A stretch of 7,930 nt of DNA. Source: Actinomycetes bacterium. Lineage in GTDB: Bacteria; Actinomycetota; Actinomycetes; Actinomycetales; Cellulomonadaceae. Below are positions 1-5,601 of the stretch, in pieces (the stretch's first letter is position 1; each line of letters begins with the position of its first letter). The notes under the pieces are model-generated. The model was not told the origin of the DNA. It was given only the letters and a program-made list of their open reading frames with translations, and did no database searches. A program made the position numbers and the translations under genes. The stretch is taken from the NCBI GenBank assembly GCA_023462275.1, contig JAEWYD010000393.1, positions 1-7,930 of the forward strand. Direction: 5' to 3'.

Positions 1-52
1 GGCCGGGCGGGGGCGGCGGAGGCGGCAGCCGGTCGGATGGCACGGGCACCAT
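1..52 (-). CDS. Possible start of a proline-rich downstream gene (partial)
   Basis: An ATG at 52-50 opens a stop-free frame to the window edge. Its 17 codons read M-V-P-V-P-S-D-R-L followed by seven prolines and a glycine. It begins 26 bases after the stop of the EccB-mycosin gene on the same strand, so it could be the next gene of that operon. There is no convincing Shine-Dalgarno sequence, and GC-rich DNA stays open by chance over such a short stretch. The product cannot be named. The segment does not show the N-terminal pattern I would expect of EccC. Confidence 0.25.
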   Translation of the reverse strand, partial: MVPVPSDRLPPPPPPPG

Positions 53-78
53 TGTCGTGGTTCGGGCGGCCGTGCGGG

Positions 79-2751
79 TCAGGACCTGCGGCGCCGGCGG
101 CGCAGGGCGGGGAACGACGCGAGGACGGCGCCCGTGACGGCGACCGCGCACCCCAGCGCCCACCACGCCGTCGACGCCCGCACGGGCGCGAGCTGGTCCG
201 TCCGCACGCTCGTGGTGACGTCGGGCGTCGGGACCGCGACCGGCTCCTGCCGGCCGAACGTGGGGCTCACCGGGCCGGGGGCCGTCCCGTCGTCGACGAA
301 CGCCAGCGCCTCGGCCGGCCGGATCACGCCCCAGCCGAGGGCGTCGTCGCGCCGATCCGCCTGCGGGCGGGATGCCGTCACCTCGAGGCGGTAGGCCCAC
401 TGGGCCGGAGTCTCGTCCGGGTACGCCTGCGCCACGAGCGCCGCCGCAGCGCTCACGTAGGCCGTGGCGAAGCTCGACGACCCGTTCTGGCCACCGAGGA
501 TGCAGTCGCCCTTGTCGAGGAAGGACGTCAGGACGTTGGTGCCCGGCGCGGCGACGGCCACCTGCGGGCCGGCGATCGACGCGGGAGCCGGCGCGTCGGT
601 GTCCGTCACCGCGGAGACGCCGAGCACGCCCGGGTACGCCGCGGGGTAGCGCGGTTGGTCCAGCAGCGCGTCGGTCGTGTCCGAGTTGCCGGCGCTCGCG
701 ACCACCAGCGCCCCCATGTCGGTGGCGTGCTGGACCGCCGCAGCGAGCGCGTCGACCTCGGCCGTGGTGCTCATCGAGACGTTGATGATCCTCGCGCCCG
801 CGTCGGCGGCGAACCGGATGCCCTCGGCGATGCGGGTGGCGTCGGGCGCGAGATTCTTGTCGCCGCCCACCTTGTCCTTGAGGTCCACGTAGACACGCAC
901 CGGGAGGATGGTCGCCTCCGGGGCCAGGCCGATGGCGCCCGACCGCTCGGCGCCGGACTCGTACGGGCGGCCCGCGATGATGCCGGCGATCGCCGTGCCG
1001 TGCCCCGCGGGGTCGGTCCAGCCGTTCGGGTCGCCGCCGCTGCCGGGCACCAGGTCGACGCCCGGCAGGACGGCGTCGCCCAGGTGGACGTTGCGCCGGT
1101 CGACCCCGGAGTCGACGACCGCGACGACCACACCGGCACCCGTGGCACGCTGCCAGGCGGTCTCGGCGGCGAGCCGGGCCAGCGCGGGGGGCGGGTCGCG
1201 GACGTACTGCGGCTCGTCCGTGTCGCAGCCCTGGGCCGGCGCGGGCGACGCGCTGTCCGCCGCGGTTCCCGTCACGACGCCGGTCACCACGCCGTCCGCG
1301 GCGGTGGCCGTCGGTGTCGGGGTGGCCACCGGGGCGGGTGTCGGCGTCAGCGCCGGGTCGGACGCGCCGTGCTGCTGGAGCGCGCCCTGCACGGTCAGCT
1401 CAGGGCCGACGGCGAACAGCGCCAGCCACGCCTGCGGTACCCGCGTCACGTCGTCGGGCGTAAAGCCGAGGCGCGAGAGGACGTCCGCGTCCGCGCCTGG
1501 CAGCGCGAAGGCTGTCCCCGAGGCGTCGACGAGCTGCGCGAAGCCCTCCGCGGTCGTGGCACCCGCCACCGGCAGGACGAGCGCGCCGGCGTCGGGGTCC
1601 ACGAGCACGTGCGCGGCGCCGTCGGTCGGCATCTCCACGCTGGCCGCGCCGAGGCGGACCGGCGTGGGCGCGTCGTTCGCGACGAGCTCGGTCGACAGCT
1701 GGCCGCAGGCCGCGAGGTCGGCGCCGACCAGCTCGGGGACCTGGGTGGGCCAGTCGGCGGGCGCCGCCGACTCGGCGATGGGCATCGCGGACGTGGCGGC
1801 GACCGTCGCCGACAGCACGGGGAGGTCGTCGGAGACGGAGCGGTACACCGCGAGCGCGAGCGGCGAGAGCGGGGCCAGCCCCCCGTCCGCCGTGATCACG
1901 TAGTCCTGCGCCTGCGTACCGGCGTCGTCCAGGTGCACGACTGCGCCCACGACGGCGCCCGGCGGCGCGGCGACCGAGTTCGGCACCGGCGCGCCGGCCC
2001 CCGTGACGTCGAAGGGCACGAGCTCGGCGCCCGGCGCGAACAGGTTGAGCCACGCGGCCGGCACGGGCCACGGGTCGACGGTCTCCATGCCGAGCGCCCG
2101 GAGCACGCCGACGCGCTGGCTGCCCTCCGGCGGGACCGCGTAGCGGCGGCCCTCGGTGACGACGTACGCCGTCCCGCCCGCCTCCACCAGGACCGCCGTC
2201 GACGTGCCGTCGGCGGCGTCGGCGTCGAGCTCGGCGGTGACCGCCCGCGCGGGGGCGGCGTCGGAGAGCACGGTGAGCATCGAGCCGTCGGGCGCGACGC
2301 ACGACAGCCAGCCGTCCCGCACCAGATCCGCAGCCTCCGGCACGGTGTCGGGGGCGCCGGGGATGCCCAGCGTCGGCCCCCGGGGGTGGTCGGCGACGTC
2401 CGCCGCACTGACCCGCACCGGGGCCGCGAGGCCGCCCGTCAGCACCAGCCGCGCGCTCGCCGTGTTGAGGACCGGGTAGAGCACGCCCTGCAGCGCGACG
2501 TACCGGGAGCCGGAGTCCGAGACGACGACGAGCCGGTTGTCGTCCCAGTCCGCCGGCGCCGCGGGCATCAGCTTGCCGGCGGCAAGGCTGCCCAGGACGA
2601 CCAGGAGCGCCAGGCCGACGCCCGTGGCCACCGCCCGCAGCGGCTTGGTGGGCTCCAGCTCGCGGCCGCCGGGCGCGCCTGAGACGAACGCCGTCAGCAG
2701 CCGCCGACGGCTGAACGTCTGCGCCTCGACCAGGTCCTTCTTGCTCGCCAT
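79..2751 (-). CDS. eccB-mycP: EccB-mycosin fusion protein (T7SS core subunit joined to S8 protease)
   Basis: An 890-residue protein joins two T7SS components that are normally separate. Residues 1-about 465 are EccB: a short cytoplasmic N-terminus rich in Arg/Lys, one transmembrane helix (about 40-62), and a periplasmic domain. That domain carries two copies of the EccB repeat signature, V-P-x-A-W-L-x-L-F-A-x-G-x-E-L (about 230-244 and 438-452), and C151 and C349, which could form a disulphide. Residues 467-515 are a linker rich in Pro, Thr and Ala. Residues 516-825 are a subtilisin (S8) domain of mycosin type. It has Asp547 (VVDSG), His584 (GHGTAIAG), oxyanion Asn689 (ASAGN) and Ser760 (GSSSFATA), then the G-W-G-V motif near 816. 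A C-terminal transmembrane helix (about 871-885) ends in a run of arginines. The topology is coherent, with both ends cytoplasmic and both domains outside. The start lies 10 bases after the eccD stop, with only a weak ribosome site, so coupling to eccD is likely. The frame is open and in register across the linker, so no frameshift is needed. Known biology: mycosin contacts EccB in the ESX machine. The fusion itself is read directly from the sequence. Confidence 0.93.
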   Translation of the reverse strand: MASKKDLVEAQTFSRRRLLTAFVSGAPGGRELEPTKPLRAVATGVGLALLVVLGSLAAGKLMPAAPADWDDNRLVVVSDSGSRYVALQGVLYPVLNTASARLVLTGGLAAPVRVSAADVADHPRGPTLGIPGAPDTVPEAADLVRDGWLSCVAPDGSMLTVLSDAAPARAVTAELDADAADGTSTAVLVEAGGTAYVVTEGRRYAVPPEGSQRVGVLRALGMETVDPWPVPAAWLNLFAPGAELVPFDVTGAGAPVPNSVAAPPGAVVGAVVHLDDAGTQAQDYVITADGGLAPLSPLALAVYRSVSDDLPVLSATVAATSAMPIAESAAPADWPTQVPELVGADLAACGQLSTELVANDAPTPVRLGAASVEMPTDGAAHVLVDPDAGALVLPVAGATTAEGFAQLVDASGTAFALPGADADVLSRLGFTPDDVTRVPQAWLALFAVGPELTVQGALQQHGASDPALTPTPAPVATPTPTATAADGVVTGVVTGTAADSASPAPAQGCDTDEPQYVRDPPPALARLAAETAWQRATGAGVVVAVVDSGVDRRNVHLGDAVLPGVDLVPGSGGDPNGWTDPAGHGTAIAGIIAGRPYESGAERSGAIGLAPEATILPVRVYVDLKDKVGGDKNLAPDATRIAEGIRFAADAGARIINVSMSTTAEVDALAAAVQHATDMGALVVASAGNSDTTDALLDQPRYPAAYPGVLGVSAVTDTDAPAPASIAGPQVAVAAPGTNVLTSFLDKGDCILGGQNGSSSFATAYVSAAAALVAQAYPDETPAQWAYRLEVTASRPQADRRDDALGWGVIRPAEALAFVDDGTAPGPVSPTFGRQEPVAVPTPDVTTSVRTDQLAPVRASTAWWALGCAVAVTGAVLASFPALRRRRRRS

Positions 2752-2761
2752 CGGCCGTCCG

Positions 2762-4111
2762 TCACACGATCCCGGCCGCCGCCACCCCGAGGGGCAGCAG
2801 GAGCGCCAGGCAGATGAGCTCCAGGGAGTCGGCGAGTCGACCCAGGACGACGCGCTGGCGCGGCGCCACGAGGCTCACGGCGATGACGACGGCGGCGACG
2901 CCGCCCGCCACGACCGCGAGGGCGGGGCGCCAGTCGGGGTGTGCGGCCGCGGCGAGCACGCCCGTCGCGGTGAGGCCGACGATCCCGGAGCCCATCACGA
3001 CGAGGACGTCACCGCGCGAGTAGGTCTGCCGGACGCCGAGCATCATCCCCGAGAAGCCTGCCGCGGCCAGGAGGGCGCCGGGCACGCCCGTGCCGACGAC
3101 GACGGGCAGCGCGCCCAGCACGAGCAGCGCGACGGCGACGCGCAGGGCCACCTGGACGCGCAGGCCGCGCGCGTACTGCTCGCGCACCCGGGCGCCGTCC
3201 ACGGCGGGCGGGTCGGCCAGGATCTCGGCGTCGGTGCGCGGCGAGACCACGCGCAGCGGCGTGCTCGCGAGCGCCAGCCAGGGGATGCCGTTGCCGGCAG
3301 TCAGGACGAGGGCGACGACGACGGCCAGGACGCTGCCCGGCGCCTGCTCGCCCAGCTCGATCGTGCACCCGGCGGCCGCGAGGGCGAGACCGAGGACGGC
3401 CGGCCCCATGCAGACCTCGCGTCCCGACGTCAGCGCGGGGACGCCGAGGACGGCGACGAGGAGCATGCCGGCGCCACCGGCCGCCGCGGGCCAGCCCCAG
3501 CCGGGAGACGACGAGCCCGCCGTGAGGCCGGCCACCAGGCCGAGGGCGGAGGCGGTGAGCACCAGCGTGCGGGCGCCGACGTCATGCTTGCCCACCCGCG
3601 CGACGACGGCCGCCGCACCGACGACGAGGAGGGCGCCCAGCCCCGCCACCACCGGCGGGAACGCCGAGGACGCCGGGGCGCCGAGCAGGAGGATCGCAGC
3701 CGCCACCAGGAACGACGCCGCCGCGAAGACGGCCGTGAGCGCCGAGTCGCGCGCCGTCCAGGGTGCGTACTCGCCCTCGACGGCGTCCGCGACGGCCTCG
3801 ACGACGTCGTCGTAGACGCGGACGTCCTCGGCGGCCGCACCCGACTCGAGGCTGAGCACGGCGCCGTCGGCCACGCTCTGCGCCTGCAGGCTGCGGTCCG
3901 AGTCGAGCACCACGCCGTCGCTGCGCACCAGTCGGAATCCGCCGTGGACGGTGCCGGGGTCGAGGAGGCCCAGGGTCCGGGCCAGGCCGGGGACGAGCTC
4001 CGCGACGGGCACGCCCCCCGGGGCGCCCAGGTCGACGCTGCGGCCGGACCCGGCGACGGTGACGCGCACGAGGGTGCCGAGACCGCCTCGGGCGGTGGTC
4101 GCGTCGGCCAT
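2762..4111 (-). CDS. eccD: EccD, T7SS integral membrane channel subunit
   Basis: A 449-residue protein, close to the usual EccD length. Residues about 12-90 form a ubiquitin-like (YukD-type) domain, with V-R-V-T-V-A and the later S-D-G-V-V-L-D and D-G-A-V-L-S-L strands. A cytoplasmic linker (about 91-120) leads into about eleven hydrophobic helices between 123 and 447. A longer loop (about 285-318) in the middle resembles the cytosolic loop of EccD proteins. In ESX systems EccD dimers line the inner-membrane part of the machine beside EccB, EccC and EccE. The start at 4111 is chosen because AAGGA lies six bases upstream and the ubiquitin-like fold begins soon after. An upstream ATG at 4195 would add 28 residues that do not look like EccD. 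It is the first gene of the leftward operon. Confidence 0.95.
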   Translation of the reverse strand: MADATTARGGLGTLVRVTVAGSGRSVDLGAPGGVPVAELVPGLARTLGLLDPGTVHGGFRLVRSDGVVLDSDRSLQAQSVADGAVLSLESGAAAEDVRVYDDVVEAVADAVEGEYAPWTARDSALTAVFAAASFLVAAAILLLGAPASSAFPPVVAGLGALLVVGAAAVVARVGKHDVGARTLVLTASALGLVAGLTAGSSSPGWGWPAAAGGAGMLLVAVLGVPALTSGREVCMGPAVLGLALAAAGCTIELGEQAPGSVLAVVVALVLTAGNGIPWLALASTPLRVVSPRTDAEILADPPAVDGARVREQYARGLRVQVALRVAVALLVLGALPVVVGTGVPGALLAAAGFSGMMLGVRQTYSRGDVLVVMGSGIVGLTATGVLAAAAHPDWRPALAVVAGGVAAVVIAVSLVAPRQRVVLGRLADSLELICLALLLPLGVAAAGIV

Positions 4112-4117
4112 CGGCGG

Positions 4118-4122
4118 TCCTT
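4118..4122 (-). promoter_or_regulatory. Ribosome binding site deciding the eccD start
   Basis: The minus strand reads AAGGA here, six bases before the ATG at 4111. This is the best Shine-Dalgarno match near any candidate eccD start and argues against the in-frame ATGs at 4147 and 4195. Confidence 0.7.
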
Positions 4123-4142
4123 CGGTCGCAGGGTCGGCCGTC

Positions 4143-4148
4143 AGCATA
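4143..4148 (-). promoter_or_regulatory. eccD: Possible -10 element for the eccD operon
   Basis: The minus strand reads TATGCT, matching T-A-T and the final T of the -10 consensus. It would give a leader of roughly 25 bases before the eccD ATG. No good -35 hexamer is seen at 16-18 bases upstream, which is common in actinobacteria. This is a weak call from sequence alone. Confidence 0.3.
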
Positions 4149-4242
4149 GTGACGACGGGTGCGGCCACGGCGCGGACTGCCCGCAGACCGGTCACCAGAC
4201 CCGCCCGGACGGGGCCACACGGGTGATGGTCGTTCCACAGAT

Positions 4243-4255
4243 GTCCGTATCGGAC
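4243..4255. repeat. Short dyad, possible operator
   Basis: GTCCG-TAT-CGGAC is a 5-bp inverted repeat with a 3-base centre, located between the two putative promoters. It could be a half-site pair for a regulator, but short dyads arise often by chance in DNA this GC-rich. Confidence 0.25.
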
Positions 4256-4277
4256 GCATTCGTTCCCCCGCGTGCTC

Positions 4278-4283
4278 TACGCT
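4278..4283 (+). promoter_or_regulatory. Possible -10 element for the WXG100 operon
   Basis: TACGCT fits the TAnnnT pattern common in actinobacterial -10 elements. Transcription would begin near 4289-4291, right at the foot of the stem-loop at 4288-4317. The -35 region is unconvincing, so the call rests on the hexamer and its position. Confidence 0.35.
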
Positions 4284-4287
4284 CTGG

Positions 4288-4317
4288 GCCAACGCCCCGC
4301 GTCGTCGGGGCGTTGGC
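4288..4317 (+). repeat. Perfect 12-bp stem-loop in the WXG100 operon leader
   Basis: GCCAACGCCCCG is followed by the loop CGTCGT and then its exact reverse complement. It lies immediately downstream of the TACGCT hexamer and 59 bases before the first WXG100 start. It may be a 5' stabilising hairpin of the mRNA, an operator dyad at the start site, or an attenuator. No T-run follows, so a classical terminator for plus-strand transcription is unlikely. Confidence 0.75.
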
Positions 4318-4366
4318 GTGGGCCGACCGGTCGCGTCGTGATGGCCCAGCAGGGGCACGGTTCGGG

Positions 4367-4371
4367 GGAGG
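4367..4371 (+). promoter_or_regulatory. Ribosome binding site deciding the first WXG100 start
   Basis: GGAGG within a longer G-rich run sits five bases before the ATG at 4377. It selects this start over in-frame upstream codons at 4272 and 4341, which would add a tail foreign to WXG100 proteins. Confidence 0.8.
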
Positions 4372-4376
4372 TGGCA

Positions 4377-4688
4377 ATGGCTGGCGAAGTTTCCGCCGCT
4401 GATGGCGCACTCAAGCAGGGTGCGGATGTCGTCGCGCAGAGCAGGAGCGCGCTGCTCCAGCAGATCCAGGTGCTGGAAGGCAAGCTCGCCGGCGTCGGGG
4501 CCGGGTGGGTCGGGCAGGGCGCCGTGGCGTTCGGCAGCCTGATGACGCGGTGGCGCGAGGACGCGACCAAGATGGTCAACGCGCTCAACGAGTTCGAGGC
4601 GAACCTGCTCTCGTCGCAGTCGACGTACAGCGCCGCCGATGACCAGCAGGCGCAGAGCCTGGGCAACTTCAACGCCCGGCTGGGCTGA
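4377..4688 (+). CDS. WXG100-family secreted protein (Esx, first of pair)
   Basis: A 103-residue protein of the usual WXG100 size. It should fold as a helix-turn-helix hairpin: helix 1 about 5-40, the turn with W44-V45-G46, and helix 2 about 48-82. The C-terminus carries Y84-S-A-A-D88, matching the YxxxD/E export signal of T7SS substrates. There is no signal peptide. It likely pairs with the next gene's product and leaves through the EccB/EccD machine encoded divergently. The start at 4377 is backed by GGAGG five bases upstream. It is the first gene of the rightward operon, behind a leader with a strong hairpin. Which of EsxA or EsxB it matches cannot be settled by eye, so no symbol is given. 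Confidence 0.93.
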   Translation: MAGEVSAADGALKQGADVVAQSRSALLQQIQVLEGKLAGVGAGWVGQGAVAFGSLMTRWREDATKMVNALNEFEANLLSSQSTYSAADDQQAQSLGNFNARLG

Positions 4689-4709
4689 GACGCGAAAGGG
4701 CCAACGACG

Positions 4710-4997
4710 ATGAGCGACCTGAAGGTCAACTTCTCCACCGTGTCCACCGCTGCCGCCGACATCGCGTCGGGTGCCGGGCAGCTCGAGGCCACGCTCACCG
4801 ACATGGACTCTCAGCTGCAGCCGCTGAAGGCCAACTGGCAGGGCGAGGCGTTCGCCTCGTACGAGGCCGCCAAGGCCAAGTGGACCGCCGCGATCACCGA
4901 CATGAAGGCCCTCCTGGCCGACATCGGTCGCCAGGTGGACACGTCCGGCCAGGACTACCAGGCTGCGGAGCGACAGAACACCAACCGCTTCGCCTGA
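4710..4997 (+). CDS. WXG100-family secreted protein (Esx, second of pair)
   Basis: A 95-residue protein with the classic ESAT-6-like layout: helix 1 about 8-39, the turn with W43-Q44-G45 followed by E-A-F, helix 2 about 47-78, then Y83-Q-A-A-E87, a YxxxE export signal. It starts 21 bases after the first WXG100 stop, with AAAGGG nine bases before the ATG, so the two are co-transcribed. In the best-studied mycobacterial pairs usually one partner carries YxxxD/E; here both do. Both proteins are small, lack cysteine and have short intergenic spacing, as expected for a heterodimeric substrate pair. Confidence 0.95.
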   Translation: MSDLKVNFSTVSTAAADIASGAGQLEATLTDMDSQLQPLKANWQGEAFASYEAAKAKWTAAITDMKALLADIGRQVDTSGQDYQAAERQNTNRFA

Positions 4998-5009
4998 TCG
5001 CTGCTGGTG

Positions 5010-5028
5010 GCGTCCCCGCGCGGGACGC
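5010..5028 (+). terminator. 7-bp hairpin after the WXG100 pair
   Basis: GCGTCCC, loop CGCGC, then GGGACGC: a perfect seven-base stem 13 bases after the second WXG100 stop. It is followed 15 bases later by a larger stem-loop. No T-run follows, so if it ends transcripts it would be partial or factor-assisted. Confidence 0.5.
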
Positions 5029-5043
5029 AACCGGTGTTCGTGA

Positions 5044-5080
5044 CGGTCGGTCCCGAGCCTGCGCGGCTCGGGACCGGTCG
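5044..5080 (+). terminator. 16-bp stem-loop after the WXG100 pair (attenuator or mRNA stabiliser)
   Basis: CGGTCCCGAGCC (5048-5059), loop TGCGC, and its exact reverse complement (5065-5076) form a perfect 12-bp stem. Two G-U pairs and two further Watson-Crick pairs extend it to 16. It lies between the WXG100 genes and 5107. Lacking a T-tail, it could be a U-tract-free partial terminator or a 3' stabiliser. Either would leave the WXG100 mRNA more abundant than the downstream genes. Its effect is inferred; the dyad is certain. Confidence 0.65.
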
Positions 5081-5106
5081 CCGCCGCCACCGGGGATGGG
5101 GGAACG

Positions 5107-5601
5107 ATGGAGGATCCGGACGTGGGTGAGGCTCTCAGCGCGGACTACCGCGTGATCAAGGCACGGCTGAGCGCGCTCGAGACGTTGCTGACCGATCTCG
5201 ACAAGCAGATCGGTCCGCTCCGTCGGGTGCGCGAGCGTCAGGGCCCCGGCATGTGGGGCAGCGTGCCCGCGTGCGAGAAGTTCGCCGCGCGCTACACCCA
5301 GACGCTGGGCCAGCTCGAGGTGAACCTCCTGACCATGCGGGACCAGATCGGTCTCCTCCAGAAGGCTCTCGCCGCCTCCGCGGCGCACCTCCAGAACGTC
5401 GACGAGGGCATCGAAGCCCGCATCGTGGCCCTGGCCAAGCGCCTCGAAGAGGGCGCTCCCTCGGCGCCGCCCGTCTGCACGCCCTACGACTCGGCACCGC
5501 TGCCGCCCGTGCAGTCGCCTGCTCCCGCACCGACGCCCACGCCGGCCCCTGCGCCGACCCCGACCCCCGCGGCGTCCGGAGGGGGCGGCGGCGGTTGGTG
5601 A
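5107..5601 (+). CDS. WXG-like helical protein with proline-rich tail, putative T7SS substrate
   Basis: A 164-residue protein I cannot assign to a named family. Residues 8-44 and 53-115 look like two amphipathic helices around a G-P-G-M-W50-G-S turn with F59 nine residues later. That resembles a degenerate WXG hairpin in which the Gly sits at W+1 instead of W+2. The tail (about 118-164) is rich in Pro, Ala and Thr, contains two copies of P-A-P-A-P-T-P-T, and ends in six glycines and a tryptophan. There is no signal peptide, no membrane helix and no YxxxD/E signal. Cysteines are C56 and C124. The start has a G-rich ribosome site just upstream. Its stop overlaps the GTG of the mycosin gene by four bases, so the two are translationally coupled. 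A T7SS substrate, or a partner of the large protein encoded at 6895, is the likeliest role (inference). Confidence 0.85.
   Translation: MEDPDVGEALSADYRVIKARLSALETLLTDLDKQIGPLRRVRERQGPGMWGSVPACEKFAARYTQTLGQLEVNLLTMRDQIGLLQKALAASAAHLQNVDEGIEARIVALAKRLEEGAPSAPPVCTPYDSAPLPPVQSPAPAPTPTPAPAPTPTPAASGGGGGGW
5518..5565 (+). repeat. Degenerate 24-bp tandem repeat encoding P-A-P-A-P-T-P-T twice
   Basis: Two adjacent 24-base units encode identical octapeptides but differ at several third codon positions. This suggests an old duplication kept at the protein level. It forms the extended tail of the protein at 5107-5601. Confidence 0.7.

Larger units (their letters stand above)
4112..4376. other. Divergent intergenic control region
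   Basis: These 265 bases separate eccD (leftward) from the first WXG100 gene (rightward) and must hold both operon promoters. The region contains weak -10-like hexamers on both strands, a short 5-bp dyad and a perfect 12-bp stem-loop, each listed separately. Reading frames that extend into it from either side lack conserved residues. I see no RNA gene here. Confidence 0.8.

Noticed and set aside
37..2682. 881-codon open frame on the plus strand opposite the EccB-mycosin gene
   Set aside because: Arg/Gly/Asp-rich translation with no domain or membrane segment; it mirrors the GC-rich codon pattern of the real gene on the other strand.
4272..4376. N-terminal extension of the first WXG100 protein
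   Set aside because: It would translate the leader hairpin, has no ribosome site, and adds 35 residues unlike any WXG100 protein.
2537..4402. 621-codon plus-strand frame spanning eccD
   Set aside because: It is antisense to EccD, has a low-complexity charged translation and no credible start; EccD on the minus strand has clear family features.
5010..5080. Classical Rho-independent terminator
   Set aside because: The stems are strong but no T-run follows, so only partial or U-tract-free termination, or mRNA stabilisation, is proposed.
3582..5090. 502-codon minus-strand frame across the divergent region and both WXG100 genes
   Set aside because: It crosses two well-supported WXG100 genes and part of eccD in the wrong frame, and the translation has no recognisable motif.
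5253..5597. Upstream extension of the free mycosin frame
   Set aside because: The extension overlaps the 5107-5601 gene and would bury the signal peptide; the GTG at 5598 gives a proper secretory N-terminus.
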